From: Vibrio sp. 10N.286.49.B1
GTDB taxonomy: Bacteria > Pseudomonadota > Gammaproteobacteria > Enterobacterales > Vibrionaceae
NCBI RefSeq assembly: GCF_002873335.1
Contig: NZ_MCUW01000010.1
Location: 260,640-324,639, forward strand
Direction of reading: 5' to 3'
DNA length: 64,000 nucleotides
Shown: positions 20,141 through 29,510 of the stretch, piece after piece
Layout of the letters: each line of letters begins with the position of its first letter
How positions within the stretch are numbered: the first letter of the stretch is position 1
Notes under the pieces: model-generated
Database searches by the model: none
Told to the model about the DNA's origin: nothing
What the model saw: the letters and a program-made list of their open reading frames with translations, nothing else
Position numbers and translations under genes: made by a program

Positions 20141-22495
20141 GTGAAATTACGAAAATCGGCTTTATCTGTAATTATTTCAGGTATTATTTTAAGTGGCACA
20201 AATGTTTACGCAAATGTCATAGCTAAATCACCAACGGCAGAAAATCAAAGCACCAAATTGTTGGTAGTCAACAACGCTGAAGGTATTGTCGCCTCGGTTA
20301 TCGATTTCAATGATGGCAATCTTGATGTGATTGAAAGCCATAATGGTTCAGAAATTGAGTTAGTAGAACGAAACAGCAAGAAAATCTTACAAGTTAACTC
20401 TAGTGTTGGTCCGACTTTCCCTGGTGTCGTTTTTTCAGCGCCTGAACCATGGGATTGGAGTGAATATGGAGATATTGCGCTCGGCATTGATTTAGCTTAT
20501 ACAGGAGAAAAACCGACTCAGCTATACATACGTGTCGACGATGGTGTTAATCCAAATGGTTCAATACGTAGTAGAACGGGTTACGTTCAGCTTTCTCCTA
20601 ATGATAAAGGTATGTATTACTTTACGTTAAAGAGTTTAGATAAACATTTTAACGAAGGTATGCGTGGTATGCCGCCACGTAAACCAGGTCAAGCACAACA
20701 AATGGGCTTTGCTTGGGGAGAAACCGAACTGGACATTAGTAATATTACAAGTGTACGTTTATATCAGTATAGCCCTCAAAATGAAGCCAGTTTCGAAATA
20801 TCAAGTATGTCACTACTTCCTAACTTAGCAGTAAACACTAAACGGTTTGAAAATGTTGTTGACCAATATGGTCAATATACGGGTTCGGACTGGAAAGAGA
20901 AGGTGCACAGCGATAAGCAATTGCAACAACGTGCAAAAGAAGATCTTAAATTAGTAAAAAATGTAAAGTTAATGAGCGATCGCTCAAAATTTGGTGGTTG
21001 GAAGAAAGGTCCTAAAGTTGAAAATACAGGCTATTTTAGAACTCAGAAAATAGATGGGAAATGGGCGCTTGTTGATCCAGAAGGCTATCTTTATTTTGCA
21101 ACAGGGTTAGATAACATTCGCCTTAATGACACTTATACCACTACGGGTATCGCTTTTGCTAACTATGAAGAACCACAAACCTCTAACTCTAGCCCAAGCG
21201 AAATATCATCGATCCCTTACCTTGAAAGGAAAGGCGAACGTGTAAACAAAGCGGAACTGCGTCATAACATGTTTAGTTGGCTTCCTGATTATAATGATTC
21301 ACTATCTCAGTCATACCAATACAGTGATATGATTCATGATGGACCACTTAATCATGGCGAGGTATTCTCATTTTATGCTGCTAACCTACAGCGTAAATTT
21401 GCACCTGATTCCTTTAGTGATGCCGTCAAAACGTGGCAAGATGTCGTTTTATCTCGCATGATGGATTGGGGCTTCACCTCGTTGGGTAATTGGTCTGACA
21501 CTGAGTACTACTCTAATACAAAAGTGCCATATACGGCTCATGGATGGATTGTTGGTGATCATCAAAGAATTCCGACAGACAATGATTTCTGGGGCGCAAT
21601 GCATGACCCATTTGACCCTCAGTTTCAACTTTCTGTTCGTTCAATGGCTAAGGATATAGCAAAAGATGTCGCTGACTCTCCATGGTGTATTGGGGTTTTC
21701 GTTGAAAATGAACTCAGCTGGGGGAAAAAAGGTACGGAAGCTGGCCACTACCTAATAACGATTGGTATGTTGCGTTTAGATGCAAAACAAAGCTCTGCAA
21801 AAGCCGCTTATATGACAGCTTTAGAAAGTAAATATTCCGATATCAAAGCACTAAATTCTGCATGGGGTACTCAATTTTCTTCGTGGGAGGAGCTCGCTGG
21901 TGGCTTTAACTTCAATGGCGAATATACGGATACTATTAAAGAGGATTTCTCGTTATTTTTAACGATGCATGCGAATACTTTCTTTAATATCGTAGATCAA
22001 GAACTCAATGCTGTGCTGCCAAATCATCTCTTTTTGGGTTCCCGATTTGCTGATTGGGGGCTCACACCAGAATCTGTGACAGCGGCAAGTCATTACGTAG
22101 ATGTCATGTCGTTTAACCACTACGCCTACGATCTTGAGTCGAAGGGAGATTGGAGTAAATTAGCTGAATATGATTTACCCGCTTTTATAGGAGAGTTTTC
22201 ATTTGGTGCGATGGATTCTGGAATGTTTCATCCGGGAGGTATCAACGGTGAGTCACAACAGTGGCGTGCAGACATGTTTAAGCATTACATGAAAAGTATT
22301 GCCAACAATCCTTATTTCGTTGGTGCACATTGGTTCCAGTATCTAGATTCACCAGTCACTGGACGAGCCTGGGATGGAGAAAATTACAATAATGGCTTTG
22401 TCACTATCACAGATACGCCTTATCAAGAACTAGTCGATGCAGCAAAAGAATTTCACACCTCTTTATATGAACGCCGATATGGAGATTTGAACTAG
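20141..22495 (+). CDS. GH50 beta-agarase, secreted or periplasmic, one binding-like module
   Basis: The protein has 784 residues from a GTG start at 20141, chosen because AAGGAG lies six bases upstream and a clean signal peptide follows (MKLRKSALSVIISGIILSG, cleavage after VYA). One N-terminal beta-sandwich module (about 35-240) precedes the catalytic barrel. The likely acid/base is E524 (FVENELSWGK) and the likely nucleophile is E685 (FIGEFSFGA). It closely parallels the GH50 at 12995 but lacks the extra module and the lipid anchor, so it is probably free in the periplasm or medium. The two may divide the work between polymer and shorter neoagaro-oligosaccharides. It is a single gene ending at a good terminator. 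Confidence 0.92.
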   Translation: MKLRKSALSVIISGIILSGTNVYANVIAKSPTAENQSTKLLVVNNAEGIVASVIDFNDGNLDVIESHNGSEIELVERNSKKILQVNSSVGPTFPGVVFSAPEPWDWSEYGDIALGIDLAYTGEKPTQLYIRVDDGVNPNGSIRSRTGYVQLSPNDKGMYYFTLKSLDKHFNEGMRGMPPRKPGQAQQMGFAWGETELDISNITSVRLYQYSPQNEASFEISSMSLLPNLAVNTKRFENVVDQYGQYTGSDWKEKVHSDKQLQQRAKEDLKLVKNVKLMSDRSKFGGWKKGPKVENTGYFRTQKIDGKWALVDPEGYLYFATGLDNIRLNDTYTTTGIAFANYEEPQTSNSSPSEISSIPYLERKGERVNKAELRHNMFSWLPDYNDSLSQSYQYSDMIHDGPLNHGEVFSFYAANLQRKFAPDSFSDAVKTWQDVVLSRMMDWGFTSLGNWSDTEYYSNTKVPYTAHGWIVGDHQRIPTDNDFWGAMHDPFDPQFQLSVRSMAKDIAKDVADSPWCIGVFVENELSWGKKGTEAGHYLITIGMLRLDAKQSSAKAAYMTALESKYSDIKALNSAWGTQFSSWEELAGGFNFNGEYTDTIKEDFSLFLTMHANTFFNIVDQELNAVLPNHLFLGSRFADWGLTPESVTAASHYVDVMSFNHYAYDLESKGDWSKLAEYDLPAFIGEFSFGAMDSGMFHPGGINGESQQWRADMFKHYMKSIANNPYFVGAHWFQYLDSPVTGRAWDGENYNNGFVTITDTPYQELVDAAKEFHTSLYERRYGDLN

Positions 22496-22502
22496 TATTT
22501 AC

Positions 22503-22531
22503 GCCCTCAAGAGTTATTTTGAGGGCTTTTT
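22503..22531 (+). terminator. Rho-independent terminator after the second GH50
   Basis: GCCCTCAA pairs with TTGAGGGC across an 8-nt loop, followed by five T residues, eight bases past the stop. Confidence 0.9.
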
Positions 22532-22806
22532 AGTTCTATTTTAGCCATACCTAATCTCATTATTTACTTGATTACTCCATAATGATAAGAAAAAGCTTAC
22601 TTACAAGAAGCGAGTGTCACTTCTCATGTACCATAATTAAATAAAACCATATTTAGATAGTCTCTGCTGTGGGTTTTATCTGCAATCTAGCTTAAATCGA
22701 TTCAGCGACGCTGCTCTACCACACCCCCACCCATATTACTGTAATAGTCTAATCAGCAGGAAAAGATGTTTTTCGCAACCTTAGCTGATCAATGTCAAAG
22801 TAAATA

Positions 22807-23563
22807 GTAAGCGCCCATAAAACCACGGGGCGATTTTGTCAGTGTTTGAAGAACCAACGTAATAGAACATCGATATCAGGGTTCATTTTCGTCAGCTCGG
22901 TCATGAACTTGCACCTAACATGAGCGGGATAACTATCCGTTTGTAGACCGCCATAATAGCCTCCAATAATGCGGTGGTCGGTAAAACACGATATTCTTCA
23001 CATTGTTAACGCCACCTCAGGCGATTCGCCCTGGGTAGTACAGTCATATATGGCATTGCTATCCTCCTTAAGTACATTAAGCAATGTTTCATCCGCTCTT
23101 AGTTAAATAGGTGCTCTTTCAACGCGGCATGCAGCGGAGTATGAACTTCTCGCTGATTTGGATCACTCTTTATAGCAATGATGGTGGGGGATAGCTCGTA
23201 CCCGATTGAGCAAACGAGGATTCTTGGTAATAAAGTAGTATCGTGTGTTTGTATTTGCCAAAAATGATGTTGGCAGAGGCAGTCAGGCAAGCTTTAGCCG
23301 CGATGCTCTGAGAAATAAGGTTTATCGGTGTTGGTTTTTGAGCGATATGGCTGTTGTCTTTCGTTTGATCGCATTGACGGCAGGCATAATTTGGATGAAC
23401 ATGTTCCAATACTTGAGTATCGTTGGCGTGAACTCCAGTTTCTAATTACGGCCGCCGTCGATTTTATACAGGTTAAGGTCGCTATCATATCAAGCAAGTG
23501 GCATTTGGCCAAAATACTGACAGTCAGCCTAAGACGATTGTGAATAGGGGGCACAGTCGTCAC
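22807..23563 (-). mobile_element. Degenerate IS66-family transposase (TnpC) remnant
   Basis: The left end reads GTAAGCGCCC, as in IS66 inverted repeats. Leftward translation in shifting frames gives HPNYACRQCDQTKDNSHIAQKPT followed by GKYKHTILLYYQESSFAQSG, matching the zinc-finger and following region of IS66 transposases. Stops and frame changes are frequent, so it is dead. The flanking gene-free DNA at 22532-22806 and 23564-23714 shows nothing further. Confidence 0.65.
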
Positions 23564-23714
23564 TATTTACGTGTATAAGTGTCGCTCGGCAGGTTGCAAA
23601 ATGGTGGTGAAATTTTGGTAAGGTTATTCGAAATAGATGATTGACTGATAGGATCGTAAACAATGAGGTCGATGATAATCCGTGCAAGAGTCGATGTTTA
23701 AATGAGACAAATTG

Positions 23715-23746
23715 AAAACGCCCAATTGAAATTTATTGGGCGTTTT
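23715..23746. terminator. Terminator of the first PhoD-like gene
   Basis: AAAACGCCCAAT (23715-23726) and ATTGGGCGTTTT (23735-23746) form a perfect 12-bp stem with an 8-nt loop. The A and T ends would serve either strand. It lies 27 bp past the leftward stop at 23773. Confidence 0.9.
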
Positions 23747-23772
23747 AATCTATCTTAGGTGGGGTTAGATAA

Positions 23773-26154
23773 CTAACTAACTACGTTATCGCCTTTATTT
23801 TCTTTTTGTTGAATGGTGACGGGCCAACCTGCGTAGATGTTGTCCGCTTTTGGATCGGCCACATCAGCAAGGAATCGATAGGCGGTACACTCATACGTTA
23901 ATGCTTCCGTGTTGAACTCAATCATACCAAACCCACTACCTTTTTCTTGAGCTCGTACGTAACGGTTTCTACCTTTAGGCTTGACAGGGTTCGCTACAGC
24001 ATAAACATAGTTTAACGAGCCAAAGGAGTCTAAGCACTCTCCTGTATCCGGTAAACCATGTTGAGGGATATTAGTAAGTGGTATGCCTACTTTCTCTGGG
24101 AACCAAAAACGCTGCCAACCTGCTCCAATAGCAGGTACAGCAAATACCCAACTACTATCGCGTTGCTTATCGAGTCCGTATTGAGATAGCGTTGCTAAGT
24201 GCGTATCGCCTGCAATATGCAGGGCCATTGCATCTCTCATGATATCGACCGCTCGGTTACGACCTGACACAGGCCAACCACAACCATCAAAGTCATACTT
24301 CATGTAACGGTTAATTCGTCCATTGTGGGTGTTGATGTTCGCAAAAATCGTTTGGCTTAATACTGCTTTTAGCGCATGGTCGTTCCAGTCTTTACTCCAA
24401 CCTTTCAAGAACGTTTCTTGGGTTGGCCCCAAAAGTTGCAAGCCTTCTTTATCAAGGTCTTTATTGATAAAGAGTGGATCTTCATCATGACCCGTTGCAC
24501 CATGAATAGCACCTACACGATCAGGGCCACTCTTAAATTGTCTATCTGATAAAATAGCAAAGCTAACATTCGCGTATACCATATCTCCAAAGTATGCTGT
24601 AACTTCATTGACCGCCTCATCAGGCGATGCGTTATAAGCTTCTGGATGATGTGATGCATGGGTTTTATGAACAGTATTTATAAAGGCTGGTGTTTGAATA
24701 TATCCAGGGGTAATTGACGCACTCGGGTCTTTTTCTGGATTCTTCATCATAGCACCACCTTCACCCCACAAGTTTCCTTGTAAAACATCATGGTCATCAG
24801 GGATGCAAATGGTTGGTCGGTCTTTCATTACCTCTCTAAATGCCCAACCAAATTGGTAATATTTACGAAGGTAATTTAAGATAGCTTTATTTTCTGGTGC
24901 GCGAACAATACCAAATCCACCATGGCTTTCATACAGTTGGTCACCAGAGAAGTACACAATATCCGGGTCTAGTGTTCTGACATTTTTCTCTAAAGGCGCA
25001 TAAGGGTAGGCGTAGTCATTTTGACAAGTAAACGCCGCCATGTTTAATTTTTTTCCTTTTGGTTCAGAGCGAATTAAACCTGTCCATATGTCTGGTGTTT
25101 CAGTGCCATCTTTATGCTTTTCAAAATATACTGCTCTAAATTCACGCTCACTGTCCTGATCCCAATTTGGAATTCTGAAGGTTGCGACCCAACCAAGTGG
25201 ATCTAATGGAGCGTTTCCATAAGAAACCCACTTATCACCGTCTTTAACTTGCAGCTCAACTTGTTGACTGTCTTGCTCACCCATAGGACCAGTGAGCACG
25301 CTCAATTTTAATACATAGCCTTCGCTTGTTCGTGTGTTGTTCAGAGTATACATTGACCACAGAATTGGACCAAAGCGTTGGTCTTCATTGGCAGAAAAAG
25401 CGCCACCATTCAACTCAAAGTTGGTAAACCTGTATCGCGCCCCACGCCCTTCAGCATTAGGTGCAGGCCCCCACGTTGACTTGATATTAAAGTTGCTGAT
25501 GACCCCGATATTACCTTTAATTTTGTCATTAGAAGTAATATCAGTTAGTTTACCAATGGACTCGCCACTCTCTTTTAAGAACGCTTCTAACTTAAGAGTC
25601 ATCGCGCCAGCGACTTGTTGGCCATTTAGTTTTAATAGAACCTCCTTATTATCGACATTTTCTTTTAAACGAGTGCGAGCTCTTCCAAGCACTAACTCTT
25701 GCCCAAGGATACCAGCATCATAACCACGCTCTACAAAACAGTTACTACGATAGTCATTAACATCGCTTCGTGCACCGAGCCTTATGCCACCACCGCCGTC
25801 TTTCTTAGTTTTTTCGACTCGATGTACAACGACGCTTACATCAAAGCCCTCTACTGGGCTTGTCAATTGATGCGTTAGAGAGTGAACACTGCGGCTCCCG
25901 CCAAAGCTGTTGACTTCTACGCCACCGTCTTTGATTTCCCAATCTTCCATTGGGTTTGCCCAATACTCCTTCCCTATCCAGATACGGTCATGGGTGTTAC
26001 CCCAGTTATCTTTCAATGGTTTTACAGTATGCGTCTTTTCGGTATTTGCTGCCGCTTTGGGAACAGCAGTACTTTGACACCCTACAACACTGCCAGCGAC
26101 TAAGCTAGAACCTAGCAGTTTGAGAGTATGTCGTCTTGTGATTTTACTTGACAT
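23773..26154 (-). CDS. Tat-exported PhoD-like metallophosphoesterase lipoprotein with N-terminal jelly-roll-like domain
   Basis: The protein has 793 residues. A twin-arginine signal (TRRHTLKLLG, residues 5-14) leads to a lipobox VVGC, predicting a Tat-exported lipoprotein. Residues about 45-260 form a beta-rich region resembling concanavalin/LamG or DUF1080-type glycan-binding folds. The PhoD-like catalytic domain follows (about 370-760), with metal-site motifs GDQLYE (D405), DDHD (453-456) and GDTHLA. PhoD enzymes are Ca/Fe phosphodiesterases or phosphatases. In an agar locus that lacks formylglycine sulfatases, an ester-removing role on the polysaccharide is a reasonable guess but unproven. 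A close paralogue is at 37713. Ribosome site AAGGAA precedes the ATG. Confidence 0.85.
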   Translation of the reverse strand: MSSKITRRHTLKLLGSSLVAGSVVGCQSTAVPKAAANTEKTHTVKPLKDNWGNTHDRIWIGKEYWANPMEDWEIKDGGVEVNSFGGSRSVHSLTHQLTSPVEGFDVSVVVHRVEKTKKDGGGGIRLGARSDVNDYRSNCFVERGYDAGILGQELVLGRARTRLKENVDNKEVLLKLNGQQVAGAMTLKLEAFLKESGESIGKLTDITSNDKIKGNIGVISNFNIKSTWGPAPNAEGRGARYRFTNFELNGGAFSANEDQRFGPILWSMYTLNNTRTSEGYVLKLSVLTGPMGEQDSQQVELQVKDGDKWVSYGNAPLDPLGWVATFRIPNWDQDSEREFRAVYFEKHKDGTETPDIWTGLIRSEPKGKKLNMAAFTCQNDYAYPYAPLEKNVRTLDPDIVYFSGDQLYESHGGFGIVRAPENKAILNYLRKYYQFGWAFREVMKDRPTICIPDDHDVLQGNLWGEGGAMMKNPEKDPSASITPGYIQTPAFINTVHKTHASHHPEAYNASPDEAVNEVTAYFGDMVYANVSFAILSDRQFKSGPDRVGAIHGATGHDEDPLFINKDLDKEGLQLLGPTQETFLKGWSKDWNDHALKAVLSQTIFANINTHNGRINRYMKYDFDGCGWPVSGRNRAVDIMRDAMALHIAGDTHLATLSQYGLDKQRDSSWVFAVPAIGAGWQRFWFPEKVGIPLTNIPQHGLPDTGECLDSFGSLNYVYAVANPVKPKGRNRYVRAQEKGSGFGMIEFNTEALTYECTAYRFLADVADPKADNIYAGWPVTIQQKENKGDNVVS

Positions 26155-26883
26155 GATAATATTTCCTTGTCCATGAGTTGCCTTAAAATTAACAGAATTG
26201 TATTTTAGAAACAGAATAATGATTTAAAAATGTGATTTGGTTTGCCTTTGTGGGCATAAAAAGGCAAATAAGTTAACCAATTGGCATGGTGAACGATGAC
26301 GATATCTAGGTGGTTGTGGGAGAATCCCTTGATTGCCTTTAACGTAACACGTTATTGGAAAACCAATAGATTCGCCTATATTGGTTCTTGACGGCATAGG
26401 TGGTTTTTCTGTTTAGGCGTTTTGTACCTTATATAAATGTTTCGATGTTCAATTTTATTTATCTCTCAGTGTCAACAGAAACAGCACTATTCATCACTCT
26501 CAATTATAGAGGCATAGCTTAAATTGTTTATTTTTTGGGAGTATTTACCAAACTAACGGATAGAAAACACCTCTCATAGTTGGCAGTTGTGCGTCAATGT
26601 CAATAAATAGGAGCATAGCGAACGGCCTTTAACTTTAGGTCATCTTTTTCTATGAAGTGTCGAGGCATTAAGTCCATTTTAAATAATGATAATATTGATT
26701 ACTGCATCACAGTTCAGTACTCATGTACGGCGATTTTCTGGACCATATTTGTATTTGTCTATAGTATTTGTGTTATTGATTGTCCAAAGTGTTACTTTGG
26801 TTAACCTTAGATTGCTATCAAATAGAAAGTGGTTTCGATGAGTAGAGAAACACAATATGCCTTTTGGATGTGGGGAAGTAGCG
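26155..26883. promoter_or_regulatory. Divergent region between PhoD-like and GH86 clusters, perfect operator
   Basis: A perfect ATTGG-AAAA-CCAAT palindrome lies at 26354-26367. Partial sites occur at 26268-26281 (ATAAGTTAACCAAT) and 26796-26809 (TTTGGTTAACCTTA). At 26236-26249 there is TTTGGTTTGCCTTT, which recurs exactly before the second GH86 at 33275. No gene is visible in the 700 bp. It probably controls both divergent units. Confidence 0.6.
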
Positions 26884-27129
26884 ATGAAGAAAAAGATAGG
26901 TTTATTAAAGACTACGTTTTTTATTTTGGTTATCGCTGTTTTTGTTAATTTTGGTGGAAAAGCGGAACCTCAAAGAAATACTTCAGAAAAGAATATTTTG
27001 GATGTTGAGGTCGTTGATGAGCGTCTTAACAACAGGTTAGATGCGTACGACATTCCCCCAAACCCAAATAAAGATAGCAACCATGGATTTGGACCAAGTT
27101 GTCAATATAGTTGTCACGACCCTATGTAG
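26884..27129 (+). CDS. Small secreted or membrane-anchored protein of unknown function
   Basis: This 81-residue protein starts at the ATG at 26884, preceded by GGGGAAGT. An in-frame ATG at 26857 is possible but would place charged residues before the hydrophobic segment. Residues about 8-25 are a signal peptide or membrane anchor (TTFFILVIAVFVNFGG). The mature part is polar, ends in a Pro/Asn-rich stretch with two Cys (CQYSC), and has no family I recognise. It sits 99 bp before a GH86 gene, probably in the same transcript. Confidence 0.55.
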   Translation: MKKKIGLLKTTFFILVIAVFVNFGGKAEPQRNTSEKNILDVEVVDERLNNRLDAYDIPPNPNKDSNHGFGPSCQYSCHDPM

Positions 27130-27228
27130 AGCATTATTAACGTGCTATACAACAGGCGCAAAGGATGCAATGGGTAGCTAATTGAATTTTTAGATTAGTT
27201 TATCCCAATTTTTAGAGAGAGTAATACA

Positions 27229-29334
27229 ATGATAAAAAAAAATAGTCTGCTTCTTCTTATCGCTACTGCTTTCGGGCTTGCAGGGTGTGGTGGTGGTGAT
27301 GGTGGTGATACACCAGTTACGCCACCACCAGAGATCGACCCCCCGAACCCGCCAATTTTTACGGGAACTCAAGTCGACATAAACTTTGATATGAAGCATG
27401 TAGTAGGTGGAATTGAAACATTTGACCGTCGTAAGTTTATCGGTATCCATGCTTCATTACTTGAAAATGAATGGCATGACGCCAATAATGGTGCATCAAA
27501 CGATTCTGATGATTTAATTACCGACTTTTTAGATAGCTATGATGTCTATCTTGGCCGAAACACAGGTGCTATTTCTTGGGAGCTTCGCAATGTTGAAGAA
27601 GATTCGGTAAAGTCTGGTTTTGTTGATGAGACTTCAATGACTAATCGAGGTGGCGTGACTAAAAACCAATTTCTTACCGGTGCAAATATAAAGTTTGAAA
27701 AAGGTCGTCAACATTGGCATCGCTCAACCGATGTGATTATCGCTGCGCAGCAACACCCTTACTGGCCAGATGGAACTAAGATCAACTCATTAGGTGATAT
27801 CACACCATGGTCATTTTCTCAGACTGATACTGTTCAAGAACCTTTAGGTACGGCTACTGGTCATTATATGGGCCAATACTTAAAGTCTTTCTTCGATGCA
27901 TCTTCAACAAGTGCGGATGCAGGTGAACCTAAACCTAGTTTTGTTGAGGTAATGAATGAACCTTTGTACGATTTAGTTGATGACACTAATTTAAGTGATG
28001 CTGAGAAGTTAGCAAAAACACATAAAATATTCGAATTTCACAACGCGGTTGCCGTTGAGGTTTTGAAAGCGAATCCAGACGCACTTATTGGTGGTTATAC
28101 GGCTGCATTTCCAAATTTTGAAGAAGATAACTTTCAACGTTGGGAAGATCGAGATAAATCTTTCATCGACATTGCGGGACAGAAAATGGATTTCTTGTCT
28201 TTGCACCTATACGATTTTCCAGCTTTTCAAAATTCGCAACGATATCGCCGAGGTGGAAATTTAGAAGCAACACTTGATATGTTAGAGCAATACACATATC
28301 AAAAATTTGGTGCGCCTAAACCAATGATTATTTCTGAATATGGAGCTCAAGTCCATACGACGAAAAACAATCCGTGGGAGCGTTCTTCTGACTGGGAAAA
28401 CGTAGTCTCTTTCAATGCTATGTTGATGAGTTTTATGGAACGTCCGGACCAAATTTTGAAAGCACTACCTTTTATCGTTGTTAAAGGTGAATGGGGGCGA
28501 CTGGGAGACAACATACCATATGAATCTCGTCTAATGCGACAAGCAGATGAGCCTGCAAGTCCTACCGGTAAGTGGGTTTACAGTGACATGATTTATTTTT
28601 ATGAATTGTGGAAAGATGTTCAAGGTACAAGAGTTGATACATGGTCTTCAGCTGCAGACATTCAGGTTGACGCTTATGTTACTGACTCTAAGGCTTATAT
28701 TATTTTGAACAGTTTAGATTTTAATAACCATGAACTCGCACTAAATACACTTGGATTAGATGGTAATGTGATAGATAGCGTGAAGATCAAGCACTTCCTG
28801 CAGCGTAGTTTTGGCGGCGTTGAGCGAGGTCTTATCGAAGAAACATATTCACTCCCCGATACTATTAATTTGAGTGCTAATTCTACAATGGTGTTAGAAC
28901 TTACGTTTGCTTCTGATGTTGCTATTATCGAAACTAATGAAGAAACTAAGTACTATGCTGATACTTATAAGCAAAGCATTAATGCTAATCAGCCAATTAC
29001 ATTCGACATTGATAATGTTCAACTTGGCAATAACGGGGAAGCAGTTCTTCGCATGGGGATCGGTCGCGACTTTGGTAAAACACTACAACCAACGTTGACT
29101 CTGAATGGCAAAGTGATCGAAGTACCAGAGGATTTTCGTGGTGATGACCAATATTTGGATGGCAAAGGTCGCAATAGTTTCTTTGGTTTAATTGAAGTTC
29201 CTGTTGAACTGGCTGATATTAACGTTAACAACAAGATAGAAGTCAAGTTTAATGATAACGGAGGTTACGTATCATCAATGACTTTACAGGTATTTGATAG
29301 TTCTCGAGAGCTAGTAAGGACGAGAACACAGTAA
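27229..29334 (+). CDS. GH86 beta-agarase/porphyranase, lipoprotein
   Basis: The protein has 701 residues. The lipoprotein signal ends LAGC, then a Gly/Asp and Pro-rich linker. The TIM barrel covers about 45-440: acid/base E244 in EVMNEPLYDLV and nucleophile E370 in IISEYGAQ, both typical of GH86. Two beta-sandwich domains follow (about 450-700), as in known GH86 agarases and porphyranases. GH86 enzymes cut internal beta-1,4 links in agarose or porphyran; which one cannot be told from sequence by eye. A paralogue lies at 33554. A strong terminator follows. Confidence 0.9.
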   Translation: MIKKNSLLLLIATAFGLAGCGGGDGGDTPVTPPPEIDPPNPPIFTGTQVDINFDMKHVVGGIETFDRRKFIGIHASLLENEWHDANNGASNDSDDLITDFLDSYDVYLGRNTGAISWELRNVEEDSVKSGFVDETSMTNRGGVTKNQFLTGANIKFEKGRQHWHRSTDVIIAAQQHPYWPDGTKINSLGDITPWSFSQTDTVQEPLGTATGHYMGQYLKSFFDASSTSADAGEPKPSFVEVMNEPLYDLVDDTNLSDAEKLAKTHKIFEFHNAVAVEVLKANPDALIGGYTAAFPNFEEDNFQRWEDRDKSFIDIAGQKMDFLSLHLYDFPAFQNSQRYRRGGNLEATLDMLEQYTYQKFGAPKPMIISEYGAQVHTTKNNPWERSSDWENVVSFNAMLMSFMERPDQILKALPFIVVKGEWGRLGDNIPYESRLMRQADEPASPTGKWVYSDMIYFYELWKDVQGTRVDTWSSAADIQVDAYVTDSKAYIILNSLDFNNHELALNTLGLDGNVIDSVKIKHFLQRSFGGVERGLIEETYSLPDTINLSANSTMVLELTFASDVAIIETNEETKYYADTYKQSINANQPITFDIDNVQLGNNGEAVLRMGIGRDFGKTLQPTLTLNGKVIEVPEDFRGDDQYLDGKGRNSFFGLIEVPVELADINVNNKIEVKFNDNGGYVSSMTLQVFDSSRELVRTRTQ

Positions 29335-29351
29335 AATATATCGTTCCCTTT

Positions 29352-29395
29352 GATTACTGTGCGACTGTATATTATTATCGCACAGTAATCGTTTT
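29352..29395 (+). terminator. Rho-independent terminator after the first GH86
   Basis: GATTACTGTGCGA pairs perfectly with TCGCACAGTAATC across a 13-nt loop, followed by GTTTT. Confidence 0.88.
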
Positions 29396-29510
29396 AAGGT
29401 TGTGCTTACGTTGACTTATCGTCTCAAAGTATTCTGATAGAAAACCAACAATAGTGAACGGCTGTAAGCTTTTTAAATAGCGACGAAATGTTAACCCTTA
29501 ATCGTATTCT

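Noticed and set aside
23245..23543. Short rightward open frames near 23.3 kb
   Set aside because: They lie opposite a readable IS66 transposase relic and have no independent features.
23773..26154. Calling the PhoD-like proteins sulfatases
   Set aside because: There is no formylglycine motif; metal motifs fit PhoD phosphoesterases. An ester-removing role is kept only as a hypothesis.
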